Assembly (NCBI GenBank): GCA_028281925.1
Contig: JANQIX010000049.1
Coordinates: 124,001-188,000, forward strand
Direction: 5' to 3'
DNA: 64,000 nt
From: Alphaproteobacteria bacterium
GTDB taxonomy: Bacteria > Pseudomonadota > Alphaproteobacteria > DSM-16000 > Inquilinaceae
Shown: positions 1-9,943 of the stretch, one piece after another
Numbering within the stretch: position 1 is the stretch's first letter
Layout: each line of letters starts with the position of its first letter
Notes under the pieces: model-generated
Databases searched by the model: none
What the model was told of the DNA's origin: nothing
Seen by the model: only the letters and a program-made list of their open reading frames with translations
Made by a program: the position numbers and the translations under genes

Positions 1-1366
1 AGAGATGGGCCGCCTTGATCTGGTTGCCGCGCGTGGCGGAGAGGCTGAGCGAAATCAGGGGCCGTTCGACTTCCTGCAGCACGCGATCGTAAAGGCCGGA
101 CGCGGGCAACCCTTCCTGGTGTGCTGCGAAATAGTCCCTGAGATGGCGTTCGACCGCGGCGCCTAAGCCTTCGTTGCGTGGCTCATCGGTCGACGGCTGT
201 GCCGGCGCAGCGCCCGACAGCTCTGTGCGGATGACGTCTGCACCGATGACTTCCTGGGAATAGAGGGCCGCCAGACGCCGGACCAGGTTCTCCAGTTCCC
301 GGACATTGCCCGGCCAGCGATGTGCCTTCAGCCGCTCCATGGCATCGGCGTCGACGATCTTCGGCGGCAGACCTTCCTTCGCGGCCTCAGCGAAGAAATG
401 GGTCGCCAGCGCCGGGATGTCTTCGGTGCGTTCTCTGAGCGGCGGCAGACGGATCGGTACCACGTTGATCCGGTAAAAGAGGTCTTCACGGAACAGCCCC
501 TGGCGGATCAAAGCGGTCAGGTCGCGATGCGTCGCCGCCACGATACGCACATCGGCGCGAATCGGCGTACGGCCGCCGACCGTCGTGAACTCACCTTCCT
601 GCAGGACGCGCAGCAGCCGGGTCTGGGCTTCCATCGGCATGTCGCCGATCTCGTCCAGGAACAGCGTGCCGCCCTGTGCCTGCTCGAACCGTCCGGTCGC
701 CCGGGTGAGCGCGCCCGTAAACGCGCCCTTCTCGTGACCGAACAGCTCGGACTCGATCAGCTCCCGCGGGATCGCAGCCATGTTGATGGCAACGAAAGGG
801 CCGGCGCTGCGCCGGCCGTAATCGTGCATGGCGCGGGCCACAAGCTCTTTTCCGGTCCCGCTCTCGCCGGAGATCATGACCGTGAGATCGGTGCGCATCA
901 GCCGCGCCATGATGCGGTAGATTTCCTGCATGGCCGGAGACCGGCCGATCAGCGGCAGAGCCTCTTCGGCCTCCTCGGCGTCCTGCTGCGGTGGCGGGGT
1001 CGGCGTGGCCAGGGCCCGCCGGACGACATTGACCAGCTCACCCAGATCGAACGGCTTGGGCAGGTATTCGAAGGCCCCTCGCTCTGCCGCCTTTACCGCG
1101 GTCAGAAGCGTGTTCTGGGCGCTCATCACGATGATCCGCAGTTCAGGCCTGACCCTGCGGATGCGCGGGACCAGTTCCAGGCCGTTTTCGTCCGGCATCA
1201 CGACATCGGTGATGACCAGATCGCCTTCTCCGCTTTCGACCCAGCGCCAGAGCGTTGCCGCGTTCGCGGTGGTCCGCACCTCGTAACCGCGGCGGGCGAG
1301 CGCCTGTGTCAGCACCATCCGGATCGATCGGTCGTCGTCCGCGACCAGGATCACGCCCCCCGCCAT
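1..1366 (-). CDS. ntrC: Nitrogen regulation response regulator NtrC, 3' end cut by window edge
   Basis: This is a sigma-54-dependent activator of nitrogen assimilation genes, phosphorylated by NtrB. About 455 codons are present. A receiver domain comes first, with an acidic pocket at D10-D12 and phospho-acceptor D54 (checked at the codon). The AAA+ domain follows, with Walker A GESGTGKE near residue 163, the sigma-54-contacting GAFTGA loop near residue 212 and a Walker B FLDEIGD. The reading frame runs off position 1 inside the C-terminal Fis-type helix-turn-helix (..[12 protein letters not shown]), so only roughly the last 25 residues of a ~480-residue family are missing. The ATG overlaps the ntrB stop by one base (TGATG), showing translational coupling. 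Identification is firm. Confidence 0.96.
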   Translation of the reverse strand, partial: MAGGVILVADDDRSIRMVLTQALARRGYEVRTTANAATLWRWVESGEGDLVITDVVMPDENGLELVPRIRRVRPELRIIVMSAQNTLLTAVKAAERGAFEYLPKPFDLGELVNVVRRALATPTPPPQQDAEEAEEALPLIGRSPAMQEIYRIMARLMRTDLTVMISGESGTGKELVARAMHDYGRRSAGPFVAINMAAIPRELIESELFGHEKGAFTGALTRATGRFEQAQGGTLFLDEIGDMPMEAQTRLLRVLQEGEFTTVGGRTPIRADVRIVAATHRDLTALIRQGLFREDLFYRINVVPIRLPPLRERTEDIPALATHFFAEAAKEGLPPKIVDADAMERLKAHRWPGNVRELENLVRRLAALYSQEVIGADVIRTELSGAAPAQPSTDEPRNEGLGAAVERHLRDYFAAHQEGLPASGLYDRVLQEVERPLISLSLSATRGNQIKAAHL

Positions 1367-2511
1367 CACGCCTCCTTGTTGGCTAGCGGATCCAACCCGC
1401 TGGACCGCGGCAGCGAAACCTTGAAAACGGTTCGCCGCGGCCGGCTCTCGAAATCGATGATGCCGCCGTGATCGCCGACGATCTTGGCCACCAGCGCGAG
1501 ACCAAGCCCCGTCCCGTTCTTGCGCGTGGTCACGAAGGGATCGAACAGGTGATCGTTCAGGTCTTCCGGCACGCCGTCGCCGTTGTCCCGAACGGTGACG
1601 AGAAGCGGTAGCTGAAGACGATGGTGCTGCCCGGGAAGAGAGATGCTCACGCCACGTTGATAGGACGTGGACAGAATGATCTCTCCGCCCTCCTCCGGCA
1701 CCGCCTCTGCCGCGTTCTTCACGAGATTGAGGAACACCTGGATCAGCTGGTCGCGATGGCCGTGCGCCGGTGGCAGCGAGGGGTCGTAGCGCTCGATGAA
1801 TCTGACATGGCTGGCAAAGCCCGACTGTGCCAGGCGCCGGACATGCTCCAGCACCGAATGGATGTTGACCGGGCCATGGTCCACCGGCCTGGCGCTGGAG
1901 AAGGCCTCCATCCGGTCAACCAGGGCGACGATGCGGTCGGCCTCGTCACAGATCAGCCGTGTCAGCGCCCGGTCTTCGTCTTCGGCATTCTGTTCCAAGA
2001 GCTGGGCGGCACCGCGAATACCGGACAGCGGGTTCTTCACCTCATGCGCCAGCATAGCCCCCATCGCGGTAACCGACCGGGCAGCGTTGCGATGGCTCAG
2101 CTGGTTGTCGATCCGCCGTGCGATGGAGGTCGGCTGCAGCGTGATCACCACCGTGTTGGGCGGGTCGGTGATCGGCGCCATGGTCACGGTCACAACCGTG
2201 TTGTCGATCCTTGGCGTCTCCAGCGACACGCCGTAGTCCGACAGGCTGCAAGTGCGGGCCAGGACCTGGTCGATCATCGGAAAGATCGGGCTGTGCGGGG
2301 GCACAAGCTCCGACAAAGGCAGGCCGACCATGGCCCCTTCGCTGGCGTCGAAGAACTGCTGTGCCTCAAAATTCACAAAGCGGACCACATGCTCGCCGTC
2401 GACCACAAGGATCGGATGCGGCAGAGCATTCAAGATATATGCCGGCTCCACCATCGATCGGCGGGGCAGGCTTCGCACCAGCGGGGCCGACTGCCTGGGC
2501 ATGGGCCTCAC
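1366..2511 (-). CDS. ntrB: Nitrogen regulation sensor histidine kinase NtrB
   Basis: Cytoplasmic two-component kinase/phosphatase that sets NtrC phosphorylation in response to PII-signalled nitrogen status. The 381-residue protein has no membrane segment. An N-terminal PAS-like domain (about 22-130) is followed by the dimerisation/H-box with phospho-acceptor H156 in LAHEVKNP, the N-box with N266 in NLVKN, and the G boxes DNGDGVPE and [11 protein letters not shown]. The order and length fit NtrB. The start ATG overlaps the stop of dusB by 4 bases (ATGA) and the stop overlaps the ntrC start, so dusB-ntrB-ntrC is one transcription unit, as is common in alphaproteobacteria. Confidence 0.96.
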   Translation of the reverse strand: MRPMPRQSAPLVRSLPRRSMVEPAYILNALPHPILVVDGEHVVRFVNFEAQQFFDASEGAMVGLPLSELVPPHSPIFPMIDQVLARTCSLSDYGVSLETPRIDNTVVTVTMAPITDPPNTVVITLQPTSIARRIDNQLSHRNAARSVTAMGAMLAHEVKNPLSGIRGAAQLLEQNAEDEDRALTRLICDEADRIVALVDRMEAFSSARPVDHGPVNIHSVLEHVRRLAQSGFASHVRFIERYDPSLPPAHGHRDQLIQVFLNLVKNAAEAVPEEGGEIILSTSYQRGVSISLPGQHHRLQLPLLVTVRDNGDGVPEDLNDHLFDPFVTTRKNGTGLGLALVAKIVGDHGGIIDFESRPRRTVFKVSLPRSSGLDPLANKEA

Positions 2512-3491
2512 GCCGCCTGGCTGGCGGGCGCGCCGGCGAAGGCAGCCGCAAGAAGGCGGCGGACGCGCCCCGGCTCAGTCTCGCCGAAGATCGCCTGTCG
2601 TACGGCGGCCGCCCCCGGCAGTCCCTGCACGTACCATCCGAGATGCTTGCGGGCGATGCGAACGCCGGAGAAGGTGCCGTAGTGGCTTAGCATCGCGTCA
2701 TAGTGCTCCAGAGCAATCGACAGCCGCACGTCCGCCGGCGGTTCAGGTTGCCAGGCGCCGGTCCGCAGGTAATGCCGGACTTGGCCGATCGCCCAGGGCC
2801 GCCCCCGGGCGGCACGGCCCACCATGACGGCATCGGCACCCGAAGCCTTCAGGCTGCGGCGGATGTCGGCCGGCCCTGCGATATCGCCGTTGACGACCAC
2901 GGGAACGCCAACGGACTGCTTCACATGGTTGACGTACCCCCAATCAGGGGCTCCGCCGAAGAACTGGCAGCGTGTTCGGGCATGAACGGTGATCATGCGG
3001 GCGCCCGCGGCCTCCACCAACTTTGCCAGGCGCGGCGCGTTGCGATCGCCATCGTCCCAGCCCAGACGCATCTTGACGGTCACCGGCACCGATACGGCCG
3101 CGGCCACCGCCTCCACGATGCTCACCGCCAGTTCCTCGTCGCGCATCAACGCAGAGCCGGCCGCCTTGCCGACCACCTTCTTTGCAGGACAGCCGAAGTT
3201 GATATCCACGACATCGGCACCGCAATCGACGGCCAGTCGGGCCGCTTGCGCCATGATCGCGGGCTCGGTGCCGGCAAGCTGGACGATGTGGGGGCCGTCG
3301 CCATGGGCACGTTCGATCCGCCGCTGTCGTTCCGGGGCCGCCAGCAGTTCGCGGCTTGCCACCATCTCGCTGACCACCAGAGCGCCGCCAAGCGATCGCA
3401 CGAGATTGCGGAACGGGAGATCGGAGATCCCCGACATGGGCGCCAGCAGGACGGGACAGTCGGTGAGGTGCTGGCCGATGGTCGCGCGCAT
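2508..3491 (-). CDS. dusB: tRNA-dihydrouridine synthase B (NifR3 family)
   Basis: Flavin-dependent reductase that converts uridine to dihydrouridine in the tRNA D-loop. The protein is a TIM barrel of about 327 residues beginning with the family signature [15 protein letters not shown]. The catalytic cysteine lies in the motif [12 protein letters not shown] (Cys101 from the chosen start), with the FMN-binding MKMRLG-type lysine strand and [12 protein letters not shown] near the C-terminus. An ATG at 3491 is preferred over the GTG at 3494; neither has a clear Shine-Dalgarno sequence, because a palindrome cluster sits directly upstream. It is the first gene of the dusB-ntrBC operon, formerly called nifR3 in this context. 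Confidence 0.96.
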   Translation of the reverse strand: MRATIGQHLTDCPVLLAPMSGISDLPFRNLVRSLGGALVVSEMVASRELLAAPERQRRIERAHGDGPHIVQLAGTEPAIMAQAARLAVDCGADVVDINFGCPAKKVVGKAAGSALMRDEELAVSIVEAVAAAVSVPVTVKMRLGWDDGDRNAPRLAKLVEAAGARMITVHARTRCQFFGGAPDWGYVNHVKQSVGVPVVVNGDIAGPADIRRSLKASGADAVMVGRAARGRPWAIGQVRHYLRTGAWQPEPPADVRLSIALEHYDAMLSHYGTFSGVRIARKHLGWYVQGLPGAAAVRQAIFGETEPGRVRRLLAAAFAGAPASQAA

Positions 3492-3494
3492 CAC

Positions 3495-3535
3495 ATTTCG
3501 CCTAAACTTTAGGCAGCAAAACTTGCTGCCGAAAT
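3495..3535 (-). promoter_or_regulatory. Overlapping palindromes in the dusB leader
   Basis: Three exact inverted repeats are packed into 41 bases. GCCTAAA-C-TTTAGGC lies at 3500-3514, GGCAGCAA-AAC-TTGCTGCC at 3512-3530, and an outer ATTTCG/CGAAAT pair at 3495-3500 and 3530-3535. The first two share the bases 3512-3514, so their hairpins cannot both form fully. The cluster abuts the dusB start codon and lies just downstream of a candidate promoter, so it could be a regulatory leader or a protein operator. The repeats are seen directly; the role is inferred. Confidence 0.5.
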
Positions 3536-3542
3536 TTTGGGC

Positions 3543-3570
3543 ACCGTATCAGGATTTCGCTAGCGGGCAA
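3543..3570 (-). promoter_or_regulatory. Candidate promoter of dusB-ntrB-ntrC
   Basis: On the minus strand TTGCCC (3565-3570) is separated by 16 bases from TACGGT (3543-3548). Transcription would begin near 3536, exactly at the edge of the palindrome cluster, giving a leader of about 45 bases. The match is moderate and rests on sequence alone. Confidence 0.35.
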
Positions 3571-3695
3571 GCGACATTCCGCAGATGCGTAATCCCGTCG
3601 CGCCGCCGCCGGCTAAGGCGTGTCAGGGACGTGGTGCAGCGAGGATCGTTTGGGTAGGGTGCTGCGCCCGTGCCCAACGCACCCGTGGAGTCCCG

Positions 3696-4871
3696 ATGAG
3701 TCGGTGTTATGCGCTGATCGTTGCAGCAGGCAGCGGCGAGCGTTTTGGCGGATCAACGCCGAAGCAGTTCAGAGACTTGGCCGGCGTTCCCGTGCTACGC
3801 CGCTCCGTCCTCGCCTTTCTCGACCATCCGGCGATCGCTGGCATCCAGGTGGTGATCAACCCGGCCCACCGGGCGCACTATGATGCAGCCGTGGGCGACC
3901 TTCCCGTCGCAACTCCGGCCGATGGCGGGGCAACGAGACAGGAAACCACCGTGAACGGCTTGATCGCCATGGGGGCGCGGGATCCGGACCATGTGCTGAT
4001 CCACGATGGCGTTCGCCCGCTGATCGACGCCGACACGATCCAAAGGGTGGTCGATGCCCTTGACGAGCACCAGGCCGTCATCGCCGCCGTGCCGGTGACG
4101 GATACCTTGAAACGGGCCCAAGACGGCAGAGTGTCGGGCACGGTCGACCGCTCCGGCCTCTGGCGCGCGCAGACGCCGCAGGGCTTCCGGTACCGCGACA
4201 TCGCCACCGCCCATCGGCTGCCGGGGGCCTCTGGGCTCACCGACGATGCGGCCGTTGCCGAGCATGCGGGAATGGTCGTGGCGGTGGTCGACGGTCATGT
4301 CGACAATCTGAAGATCACGACCGAGGCTGACCTTGCGCGAGCCGAGCGGCTCTTGTCCGGACGCTCGCGCACGACATCGACCGCCACCGGGACCGTGGAT
4401 TTGCGCGTTGGCAACGGCTTCGACGTGCACCGCTTCGGCCCCGGGGATCGGGTGACGCTTTGCGGCGTTGGCGTGCCGCATGACCGCGCACTGCTTGGGC
4501 ATTCCGACGCCGATGTCGGACTGCATGCCCTCACGGACGCCATCCTGGGTGCACTCGGCGAGGGCGATATCGGATTTCACTTCCCGCCGAGCGACCCGCA
4601 GTGGCGTGGCGCCGACAGCACGGTGTTTCTGCGCCATGCGGTCGACCTAGTGACCGGCAGAGGCGGAACCCTGCGGCACGTCGATGTGACCCTGATCTGC
4701 GAGCGGCCCAAGATCGGGCCGCACCGCGACGCCATGCGAAACCGTCTGGCGGAGCTGCTTCGCCTCCCCCTCGACCGCGTCAGCGTAAAAGCGACAACCA
4801 CGGAAAGGCTGGGCTTTACCGGCCGGGGTGAAGGCATCGCCGCACAGGCGACGGCGACGGTCGGGCTGTGA
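3696..4871 (+). CDS. ispDF: Bifunctional IspD/IspF: MEP cytidylyltransferase and MEcPP synthase
   Basis: Carries out two steps of the MEP isoprenoid pathway: CTP-dependent activation of methylerythritol phosphate and cyclisation to MEcPP. The 391-residue protein has an N-terminal IspD half with the CTP loop [14 protein letters not shown] (residues 11-25) and a C-terminal IspF half from about residue 235, with metal ligands in [11 protein letters not shown] and [11 protein letters not shown] and the downstream [15 protein letters not shown]. The frame is open upstream to 3585, but the ATG at 3696 with GGAG just upstream starts exactly at the conserved IspD N-terminus. The fusion is usual in alphaproteobacteria. 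The stop overlaps pgpA. Confidence 0.97.
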   Translation: MSRCYALIVAAGSGERFGGSTPKQFRDLAGVPVLRRSVLAFLDHPAIAGIQVVINPAHRAHYDAAVGDLPVATPADGGATRQETTVNGLIAMGARDPDHVLIHDGVRPLIDADTIQRVVDALDEHQAVIAAVPVTDTLKRAQDGRVSGTVDRSGLWRAQTPQGFRYRDIATAHRLPGASGLTDDAAVAEHAGMVVAVVDGHVDNLKITTEADLARAERLLSGRSRTTSTATGTVDLRVGNGFDVHRFGPGDRVTLCGVGVPHDRALLGHSDADVGLHALTDAILGALGEGDIGFHFPPSDPQWRGADSTVFLRHAVDLVTGRGGTLRHVDVTLICERPKIGPHRDAMRNRLAELLRLPLDRVSVKATTTERLGFTGRGEGIAAQATATVGL

Positions 4872-5371
4872 GGCCGATGTGGCGACGGGTGGTCAGGCCC
4901 ATGCCGTGGGGATGTGCTTTCTGGCATCCCTACGCACTGGTCGCCACCTGGGGCGGCGTCGGGCTGCTCCGCCCGGCGCCCGGCACTTGGGGGTCCTTGG
5001 CGGCGCTTGCCCTGGCGGTGCCGCTGGTCTGGATCGGCGGCCCGTGGTTGCTGGCTGTGGCCCTGGTCGGCGTGACGGCCGTGGGCATTCAGGCGGCCGA
5101 CTGGATCGGCCGCAGCGGTGAGCACGATTCGCCAACGATCGTCGTCGACGAAGTTGCGGGCCAATGGCTGACGCTGCTGCCGGTCTGCCTCGATCTCAGC
5201 TACTATCTGCCTGCTTTCATTCTGTTTCGGATAGCCGACATCGCCAAGCCCTGGCCGGCAAGCTGGATCGATCGTCACCTGCAATCGGGCCTGGGCGTCA
5301 TGCTCGACGACATCGCCGCGGCGCTCTACGCGGGCGCCGCGGCGCTGGCACTGAAGCTCTTGATCGGCTGA
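4868..5371 (+). CDS. pgpA: Phosphatidylglycerophosphatase A
   Basis: Inner-membrane phosphatase that makes phosphatidylglycerol from phosphatidylglycerophosphate. The 167-residue protein has the PgpA signatures GTWGS (after the first helix) and DEVAGQW, and a conserved [17 protein letters not shown] segment, with about four hydrophobic helices. A GTG start overlaps the ispDF stop by 4 bases (GTGA); the ATG three codons later at 4877 is an alternative. It is coupled to ispDF and followed after 4 bases by the CinA-type gene, an arrangement seen in other alphaproteobacteria. Confidence 0.93.
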   Translation: MRPMWRRVVRPMPWGCAFWHPYALVATWGGVGLLRPAPGTWGSLAALALAVPLVWIGGPWLLAVALVGVTAVGIQAADWIGRSGEHDSPTIVVDEVAGQWLTLLPVCLDLSYYLPAFILFRIADIAKPWPASWIDRHLQSGLGVMLDDIAAALYAGAAALALKLLIG

Positions 5372-5375
5372 CGGA

Positions 5376-5879
5376 ATGTTTCCCCCATCTCTGATCGATC
5401 CGACGGCCGCGCTGCTCGATGCTTGCCGGGCCCGAGGTCTTCGGCTGGTGTTCGCGGAAAGCTGCACAGGCGGCCTCGTCGCCGGATGCCTCACGGCCGT
5501 TGCGGGGTCGTCGGACGTGGTCGATCGGGGCTTCGTCACCTATTCCAACGAAGCCAAGACGGAGATGCTGGGCGTACCGGCCGAGCTGATCGTACGGCAC
5601 GGCGCGGTCAGCGCCGAAGTAGCCGCCGCCATGGCGGGTGGCGCGCAAGCTCGCTCAGCGGCGCACATCGCACTTTCCGTGACCGGCGTGGCCGGCCCCG
5701 GGGGCGGGACGGCGGCAAAGCCTGTCGGGCTGGTCTTCATCGGTCTCGCCGGAGGTTCGATGGACCAGCCGGTGGCACACAGGCATCAGTTCGCTGGGGA
5801 CCGCGATGCGGTGCGGCTCGCGACGGTGCAAAGCGCCATCACCCACCTGCTCGATCTCGTTGGCCGGGACGGCCGTTGA
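5376..5879 (+). CDS. pncC: CinA C-terminal family nicotinamide-nucleotide amidase
   Basis: Stand-alone CinA C-terminal domain of 167 residues. Members deamidate nicotinamide mononucleotide to nicotinate mononucleotide in NAD salvage (known for the family, not shown here). The active-site motif AESCTGG lies near residues 27-33 and the second signature GVAGPGGGTAAKPVG near 109-123. No N-terminal molybdopterin-binding-like domain is present, so this is the short PncC form rather than full CinA. It follows pgpA by 4 bases and overlaps the next gene by 4. Confidence 0.9.
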   Translation: MFPPSLIDPTAALLDACRARGLRLVFAESCTGGLVAGCLTAVAGSSDVVDRGFVTYSNEAKTEMLGVPAELIVRHGAVSAEVAAAMAGGAQARSAAHIALSVTGVAGPGGGTAAKPVGLVFIGLAGGSMDQPVAHRHQFAGDRDAVRLATVQSAITHLLDLVGRDGR

Positions 5880-6685
5880 GCGCGGCCTTCGATCGCTTCA
5901 TCGGCGTCGATTTCAGCGGTGCGCCCGATGCCGGCCGGCGCATATGGATAGCGGTCGGTCATGCCGACAATGGCCGGCTGACCATCACCGACATTCTGCC
6001 GGCGGCGGATCTGCCCGGTAGTGGCGTCGACCGAGCCGACGCACTTGCCGCACTGCGGCGTTTCGCGTCGGCCCAGAGCGGCGCGATCATCGGTCTGGAC
6101 TTCCCTTTCTCGCTGCCGGCAGACCTGCTGGATGGAGACAACTGGCCCTCATTTGCCGAGACGTTCCGACGTCGCTGGCCCGATCCGGACGCCTTTCGAG
6201 AGGGATGCAGGGCGCGAACGGGCAACCGTGAACTCAAACGGCTGTGCGATCGGGAGGCCCGGACGCCGTTTGCCGCGTACAACTTGCGCCTCTACCGACA
6301 GACCTATTACGGCATCGCAGATCTGCTGGCACCGCTGGCGCGCGACGGCGGCGTCTGCATCGTGCCCCTGGTCTGCCCACCGCAGGCTGCGGTGACCCTG
6401 GTGGAAGCGTGTCCCGCATCGCTGCTTAAACGGCTCGAAACCTATCCGTCCTACAAGGGGCGATCGTCCGGCCATGCCGCTTCGCGGGTCCGGATTGTTG
6501 AGAAGTTGGCGGAGCAAAGCGTTGTCCTTCGGCGAGAAATCGCCGATACGGCCATCGCCCAATCGGGTGGGGATGCCCTGGATGCAATCGTGGCTACCCT
6601 TTGCGCCTGGCGGGCCTCAACGGATCCGGTGTTCCCAAAGCCACACGACCGGCGGGAGGTCGTGGAAGGTCGCGTATACTTCTGA
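5876..6685 (+). CDS. DUF429 family protein
   Basis: A 269-residue protein beginning FIGVDFSGAPDAGRR, with IIGLDFPFSLP and a conserved ACPASLLKRLETYPSYKGR segment followed by GGDALDAIVATLCAWR, which match the DUF429 pattern of predicted nuclease-fold proteins. The biochemical role is unknown. The start is a TTG whose first bases overlap the preceding stop (TTGA); the frame is open far upstream, but that part is the shadow of the CinA-type gene. The tight overlap suggests it ends the ispDF-pgpA-pncC unit. Confidence 0.75.
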   Translation: MSAAFDRFIGVDFSGAPDAGRRIWIAVGHADNGRLTITDILPAADLPGSGVDRADALAALRRFASAQSGAIIGLDFPFSLPADLLDGDNWPSFAETFRRRWPDPDAFREGCRARTGNRELKRLCDREARTPFAAYNLRLYRQTYYGIADLLAPLARDGGVCIVPLVCPPQAAVTLVEACPASLLKRLETYPSYKGRSSGHAASRVRIVEKLAEQSVVLRREIADTAIAQSGGDALDAIVATLCAWRASTDPVFPKPHDRREVVEGRVYF

Positions 6686-6711
6686 GCGAAGATTAGACTC
6701 TCAACACACAG

Positions 6712-6741
6712 TTGCGGCGCACGACTCGGAACGCGTATCTG
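6712..6741 (+). promoter_or_regulatory. Possible promoter of the exported hydrolase gene
   Basis: TTGCGG at 6712-6717 and TATCTG at 6736-6741 are separated by 18 bases in the 119-base gap before the hydrolase. This would give a leader of roughly 55 bases. It is a weak match, reported because the gene otherwise stands alone. Confidence 0.25.
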
Positions 6742-6804
6742 GGTGACAACAAGTGTCAGGATTCACAGGCGCATGATCGAGACTGAACGTCACACCGGCG
6801 GTCC

Positions 6805-8292
6805 ATGCTGAAGCTTCGCCCGTTCGCCGGCGCCGCAGTTGCCGTCGGTCTCTGCATTGCGGGCGCTACGACCGGTGCGGTCGAGGCCCCGATGTTCGAA
6901 GCGGCGTCCTGCGGCTTCTGGGTACCGGCCCATGAACGTGCGACCTGTGGCTATGTCACGGTCCCGGAGCGTCATGACCAACCGGCATCCAGACAAATCA
7001 AACTGTTCACTGCCGTTCTGCACGCTATAGATGAAGATCCGCAGTCCGATCCTGTGATCTATCTGACCGGCGGTCCGGGCGAAACGGCCTTCGCGGAAGA
7101 CAGCGCCGCGGACTGGTGGTGGTTCAGCGAACCGTATAGGCAACAGCGCGACTTTATCGTGTTCGACCAGCGCGGCGTGGGCGGGTCGCTACCATCCCTC
7201 AACTGTCCGGAACTCGAGGCCGTCGCCCTTCAGGTTGCGCGCGTGCCCGTCGGTCTGGCACAGCTGCGCGCCGCGGAGATTGAGGCCACGATCGCATGCC
7301 GTAACCGGCTGCGGACTGCCGGCGTCGACTTGGCCGCCTATACGACGTCGCAGTCCGCCTCCGATGTCGTTGCCTTGGCAGGGATCATGGGGGCCGAGCG
7401 CTTCAACCTCATGGCCATCTCCTACGGCACGCGCGTGGCCCTCACGGTGATGCGCAGGCATGCGCAATCCGTCCGCCTGGCCGTTCTGGACAGCCCCTAC
7501 CCGCCGGGTGTGTTCGACCTTGTGGAACGCCCCAGGCTGACCGCCCGCGTCTTCCGGCAGTTGTTTCAGGATTGCGGGGACGATCTGCTGTGTGCCGCGG
7601 CATTTCCGGATCTCGAGCGCGGATTTCTGCGCACCGTCGCCGCGTTGGAGGCTGACCCGATCAGCCCGGCGGCGCCGGTCGAACCCGCCCCCATGACCAT
7701 GATCGATGGCCGGCGACTGGTGGACGGTTTTGCCGCCGCATTCCTCGATCTCAACGACATCCGTACCCTGCCGGCCATGTTTGCCGCCGCTGGTGAGGGC
7801 TCGCTGTCGCCACTGAGGCGGTGGAGTGCCGCCCCGACCTTCGGATCGGAAGCGCTTTCCGAGGGCATGCGCCTGTCTGTGGAGTGCCGGGAAAACGTGC
7901 CTTTCAGCGACCTTGTGGTGCTCGCCAAACGCCAGAGGGACTATGCGCCCTACGGCGGATCGGCCGGAACGGAGCCCGAATGGACGCTCTGCGATCACTG
8001 GAACGTCGATGCGGAGGACCCCTCATTTCACGAGCCGGTCATGGCTGGGGTACCCACGCTGTTGATTACCGGCACCTACGATCCGATCACGCCGCCGGAA
8101 TGGGCCTATCGCCAGGCTGATGCCATGCGCAATGCGGCCGTGCTGGAGGTCGTCCATGCCTCGCATGGCGTCATCGCCGATGTCCCGTGCGTTGAAGTGG
8201 CGGTGGCCGCTTTCCTGGAAGAGCCGGGCCGAGACGTCGGCATTTTCTGCCCGCGACGCCTTGCCCGCCCGCAATTCTATACGCAGCCGTAG
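6805..8292 (+). CDS. Exported alpha/beta hydrolase with C-terminal TAP-like domain
   Basis: A probable secreted or periplasmic peptidase/esterase related to tripeptidyl aminopeptidases and proline iminopeptidases. The 495-residue protein has a signal peptide (LRPFAGAAVAVGLCIAGATTGAVEA, ending near residue 28 when counted from the start methionine). The oxyanion motif YLTGGPGE is followed by the strand IVFDQRGVGGS. The nucleophile is Ser206 in AISYGT, where the first glycine of the usual box is Ala. The acid is Asp426 in TGTYDPITPP and the base His454 in ASHG, both in the TAP-like C-terminal part. Many cysteines suit an exported protein. Substrate is unknown. It converges on the coq10-like gene with a 16-base gap and no obvious terminator. 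Confidence 0.85.
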   Translation: MLKLRPFAGAAVAVGLCIAGATTGAVEAPMFEAASCGFWVPAHERATCGYVTVPERHDQPASRQIKLFTAVLHAIDEDPQSDPVIYLTGGPGETAFAEDSAADWWWFSEPYRQQRDFIVFDQRGVGGSLPSLNCPELEAVALQVARVPVGLAQLRAAEIEATIACRNRLRTAGVDLAAYTTSQSASDVVALAGIMGAERFNLMAISYGTRVALTVMRRHAQSVRLAVLDSPYPPGVFDLVERPRLTARVFRQLFQDCGDDLLCAAAFPDLERGFLRTVAALEADPISPAAPVEPAPMTMIDGRRLVDGFAAAFLDLNDIRTLPAMFAAAGEGSLSPLRRWSAAPTFGSEALSEGMRLSVECRENVPFSDLVVLAKRQRDYAPYGGSAGTEPEWTLCDHWNVDAEDPSFHEPVMAGVPTLLITGTYDPITPPEWAYRQADAMRNAAVLEVVHASHGVIADVPCVEVAVAAFLEEPGRDVGIFCPRRLARPQFYTQP

Positions 8293-8308
8293 CGGCTTTC
8301 GGCTGGCT

Positions 8309-8812
8309 CTATTGACCCTGCGCAGCCGAAGGACGGGTGGTTGCGGTTGCCTGCTGCAGGATCGGTGCCGTCGCCGACGGTCCGCTGCCATAAAGGGCGT
8401 CGGCGCGCGCCTCGAAGGCAGCGGCCATGCGTTTGAAGGCCTCGTTGAACAGGGCGCCGATCAGCTTCTGCAGCATCTTAGAATGAAACTCGAAGTCGAC
8501 GTAAAAGTCGATCAGGCAGCCATCGGGATGCGGCAGGAAACGCCAATGGTTGTTCAAGTACCGCATTGGGCCGCGGACATATTCCACGTCGATGCAATCG
8601 GGCCGATGCAAGGTGACGCTGCTGGTGAACTTCTCCCGCACCATCTTGAAGCCGATGACCAGATCCGCGACCACGACATCGCCTTTGCGGCTGCGGATCC
8701 GCGCGGCTCGGCACCAGGGCAGGAACTCCGGATACCGTTCGATGCCGGCCACCAGGTCGAACATCTGCTCCGGTGTGTAGGGAACGATCCTTTTTTCGCA
8801 ATGCGTCGGCAT
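8309..8812 (-). CDS. Coenzyme Q-binding protein COQ10 homologue (START/RatA family)
   Basis: A 167-residue single-domain START-fold protein, with the family opening R-I-V-P-Y-T-P-E-Q-MFDLV and the conserved YPEFLPWC near residues 27-34, then YLNNHWRF and DFYVDFEFHS. In mitochondria the homologue Coq10 chaperones ubiquinone; in some gammaproteobacteria the relative RatA was described as a toxin. The alphaproteobacterial neighbourhood next to lipA favours the quinone role, but this is inference. The C-terminal 25 residues are low-complexity Ala/Thr-rich. It follows lipA after 67 bases. Confidence 0.82.
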   Translation of the reverse strand: MPTHCEKRIVPYTPEQMFDLVAGIERYPEFLPWCRAARIRSRKGDVVVADLVIGFKMVREKFTSSVTLHRPDCIDVEYVRGPMRYLNNHWRFLPHPDGCLIDFYVDFEFHSKMLQKLIGALFNEAFKRMAAAFEARADALYGSGPSATAPILQQATATTRPSAAQGQ

Positions 8813-8879
8813 GAATCTCCAAATGGCGCTTCGATGACGGGATGTCCAGCGAGAGGACGACGCAGGACGACAATACGGC

Positions 8880-9920
8880 TCAGTGGGACGCCTCTTGAGC
8901 CCCCGCGAGGTCTACGAGATTGATCGTTTCACCCGCCCTCGCCCTCAGACTCTCCTCGCGGGCTGCCTTCAGCCGGTCGAAATCATCGCCCGCCAGATAG
9001 GAAGACCGGGTCAGCGGCGACGCCGACACCATCAGGAAGCCCTTGCCCCGCGCGACTTTCTCGTAGCTGTGGAACTCTTCCGGCGGCACGAACCGATCGA
9101 CGGCAGCGTGCTTCGGCGTCGGCTGCAGGTACTGGCCGATGGTCAGGAAGTCGACATCCGCGGACCGCTGATCGTCCATCACTTGGAAGACTTCTTCCTT
9201 GGTCTCCCCCAGCCCGACCATCAGTCCCGATTTGGTGAAGATACCCGGGTCCAGGTCCTTGACCCGCGCCAGAAGCTGCAGCGAGGTGAAGTACCGAGCG
9301 CCAGACCTGATCGTCGGATAGAGGCGCGGCACCGTCTCCAGATTGTGATTGAACACGTCGGGGCGCGCCTCGACCACGATTTCCACCGCGCCCGGCTTGC
9401 CCTTGAAGTCCGGTGTCAGGATCTCGATGGTCGTCTCCGGCGCGGTCCGCCGCACAGCTGCGATGGTCGCGGCGAAATGGGCGGCGCCGCCGTCGGGCAG
9501 ATCGTCCCGGTCCACCGAGGTGATGACCAGATGGCGCAGCTTCAGCTGGCCGCAGGCCTCCGCGACATTCTCCGGCTCATGCGGATCGACCAGGTCCGGC
9601 CGTCCCGTCGCAACATTGCAGAAAGCACAGGCGCGCGTGCAGACGCTGCCCAGGATCATCACCGTGGCGTGCCCGTGGCTCCAGCATTCGCCGATGTTCG
9701 GGCACGCCGCCTCTTCGCACACGGTGTTCAGGTTCAGCCGCCGCATCAGCAGCCGCAGGTCATTGTATTCCCGCGAAACTGGCGCTTTGACCCTTATCCA
9801 GGCTGGCTTGCGGCGCACGACCGGGTTGTCCGGCTTGTGCTGCTTTTCGGGGTGACGCACCTGATCCTTGGACACCGGCATGGGACTTACATCTCCGCGC
9901 GGTCCGGGCAGTTCCGACAC
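8880..9920 (-). CDS. lipA: Lipoyl synthase
   Basis: Radical SAM enzyme that inserts two sulphurs into octanoyl groups on lipoyl domains, here presumably those of PdhB and PdhC encoded just upstream. The 346-residue protein has the auxiliary cluster cysteines C68, C73 and C79 ([12 protein letters not shown]), the radical-SAM cysteines C94, C98 and C101 (CTRACAFC), and the C-terminal RSSY that ligates the auxiliary cluster. An ATG 13 codons inside (MPVSKDQ) is an alternative start. It lies 23 bases after lpdA, so the lipoylating enzyme is co-transcribed with its targets. Confidence 0.97.
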   Translation of the reverse strand: MSELPGPRGDVSPMPVSKDQVRHPEKQHKPDNPVVRRKPAWIRVKAPVSREYNDLRLLMRRLNLNTVCEEAACPNIGECWSHGHATVMILGSVCTRACAFCNVATGRPDLVDPHEPENVAEACGQLKLRHLVITSVDRDDLPDGGAAHFAATIAAVRRTAPETTIEILTPDFKGKPGAVEIVVEARPDVFNHNLETVPRLYPTIRSGARYFTSLQLLARVKDLDPGIFTKSGLMVGLGETKEEVFQVMDDQRSADVDFLTIGQYLQPTPKHAAVDRFVPPEEFHSYEKVARGKGFLMVSASPLTRSSYLAGDDFDRLKAAREESLRARAGETINLVDLAGAQEASH

Positions 9921-9943
9921 CTCGCGCTATGGGCACCTGATTA

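Noticed and set aside
320-1471. 383-codon plus-strand ORF opposite ntrC
   Set aside because: It is the antisense shadow of ntrC/ntrB; the minus-strand frame has all NtrC motifs and this one is Arg/His/Asp-rich without any recognisable pattern.
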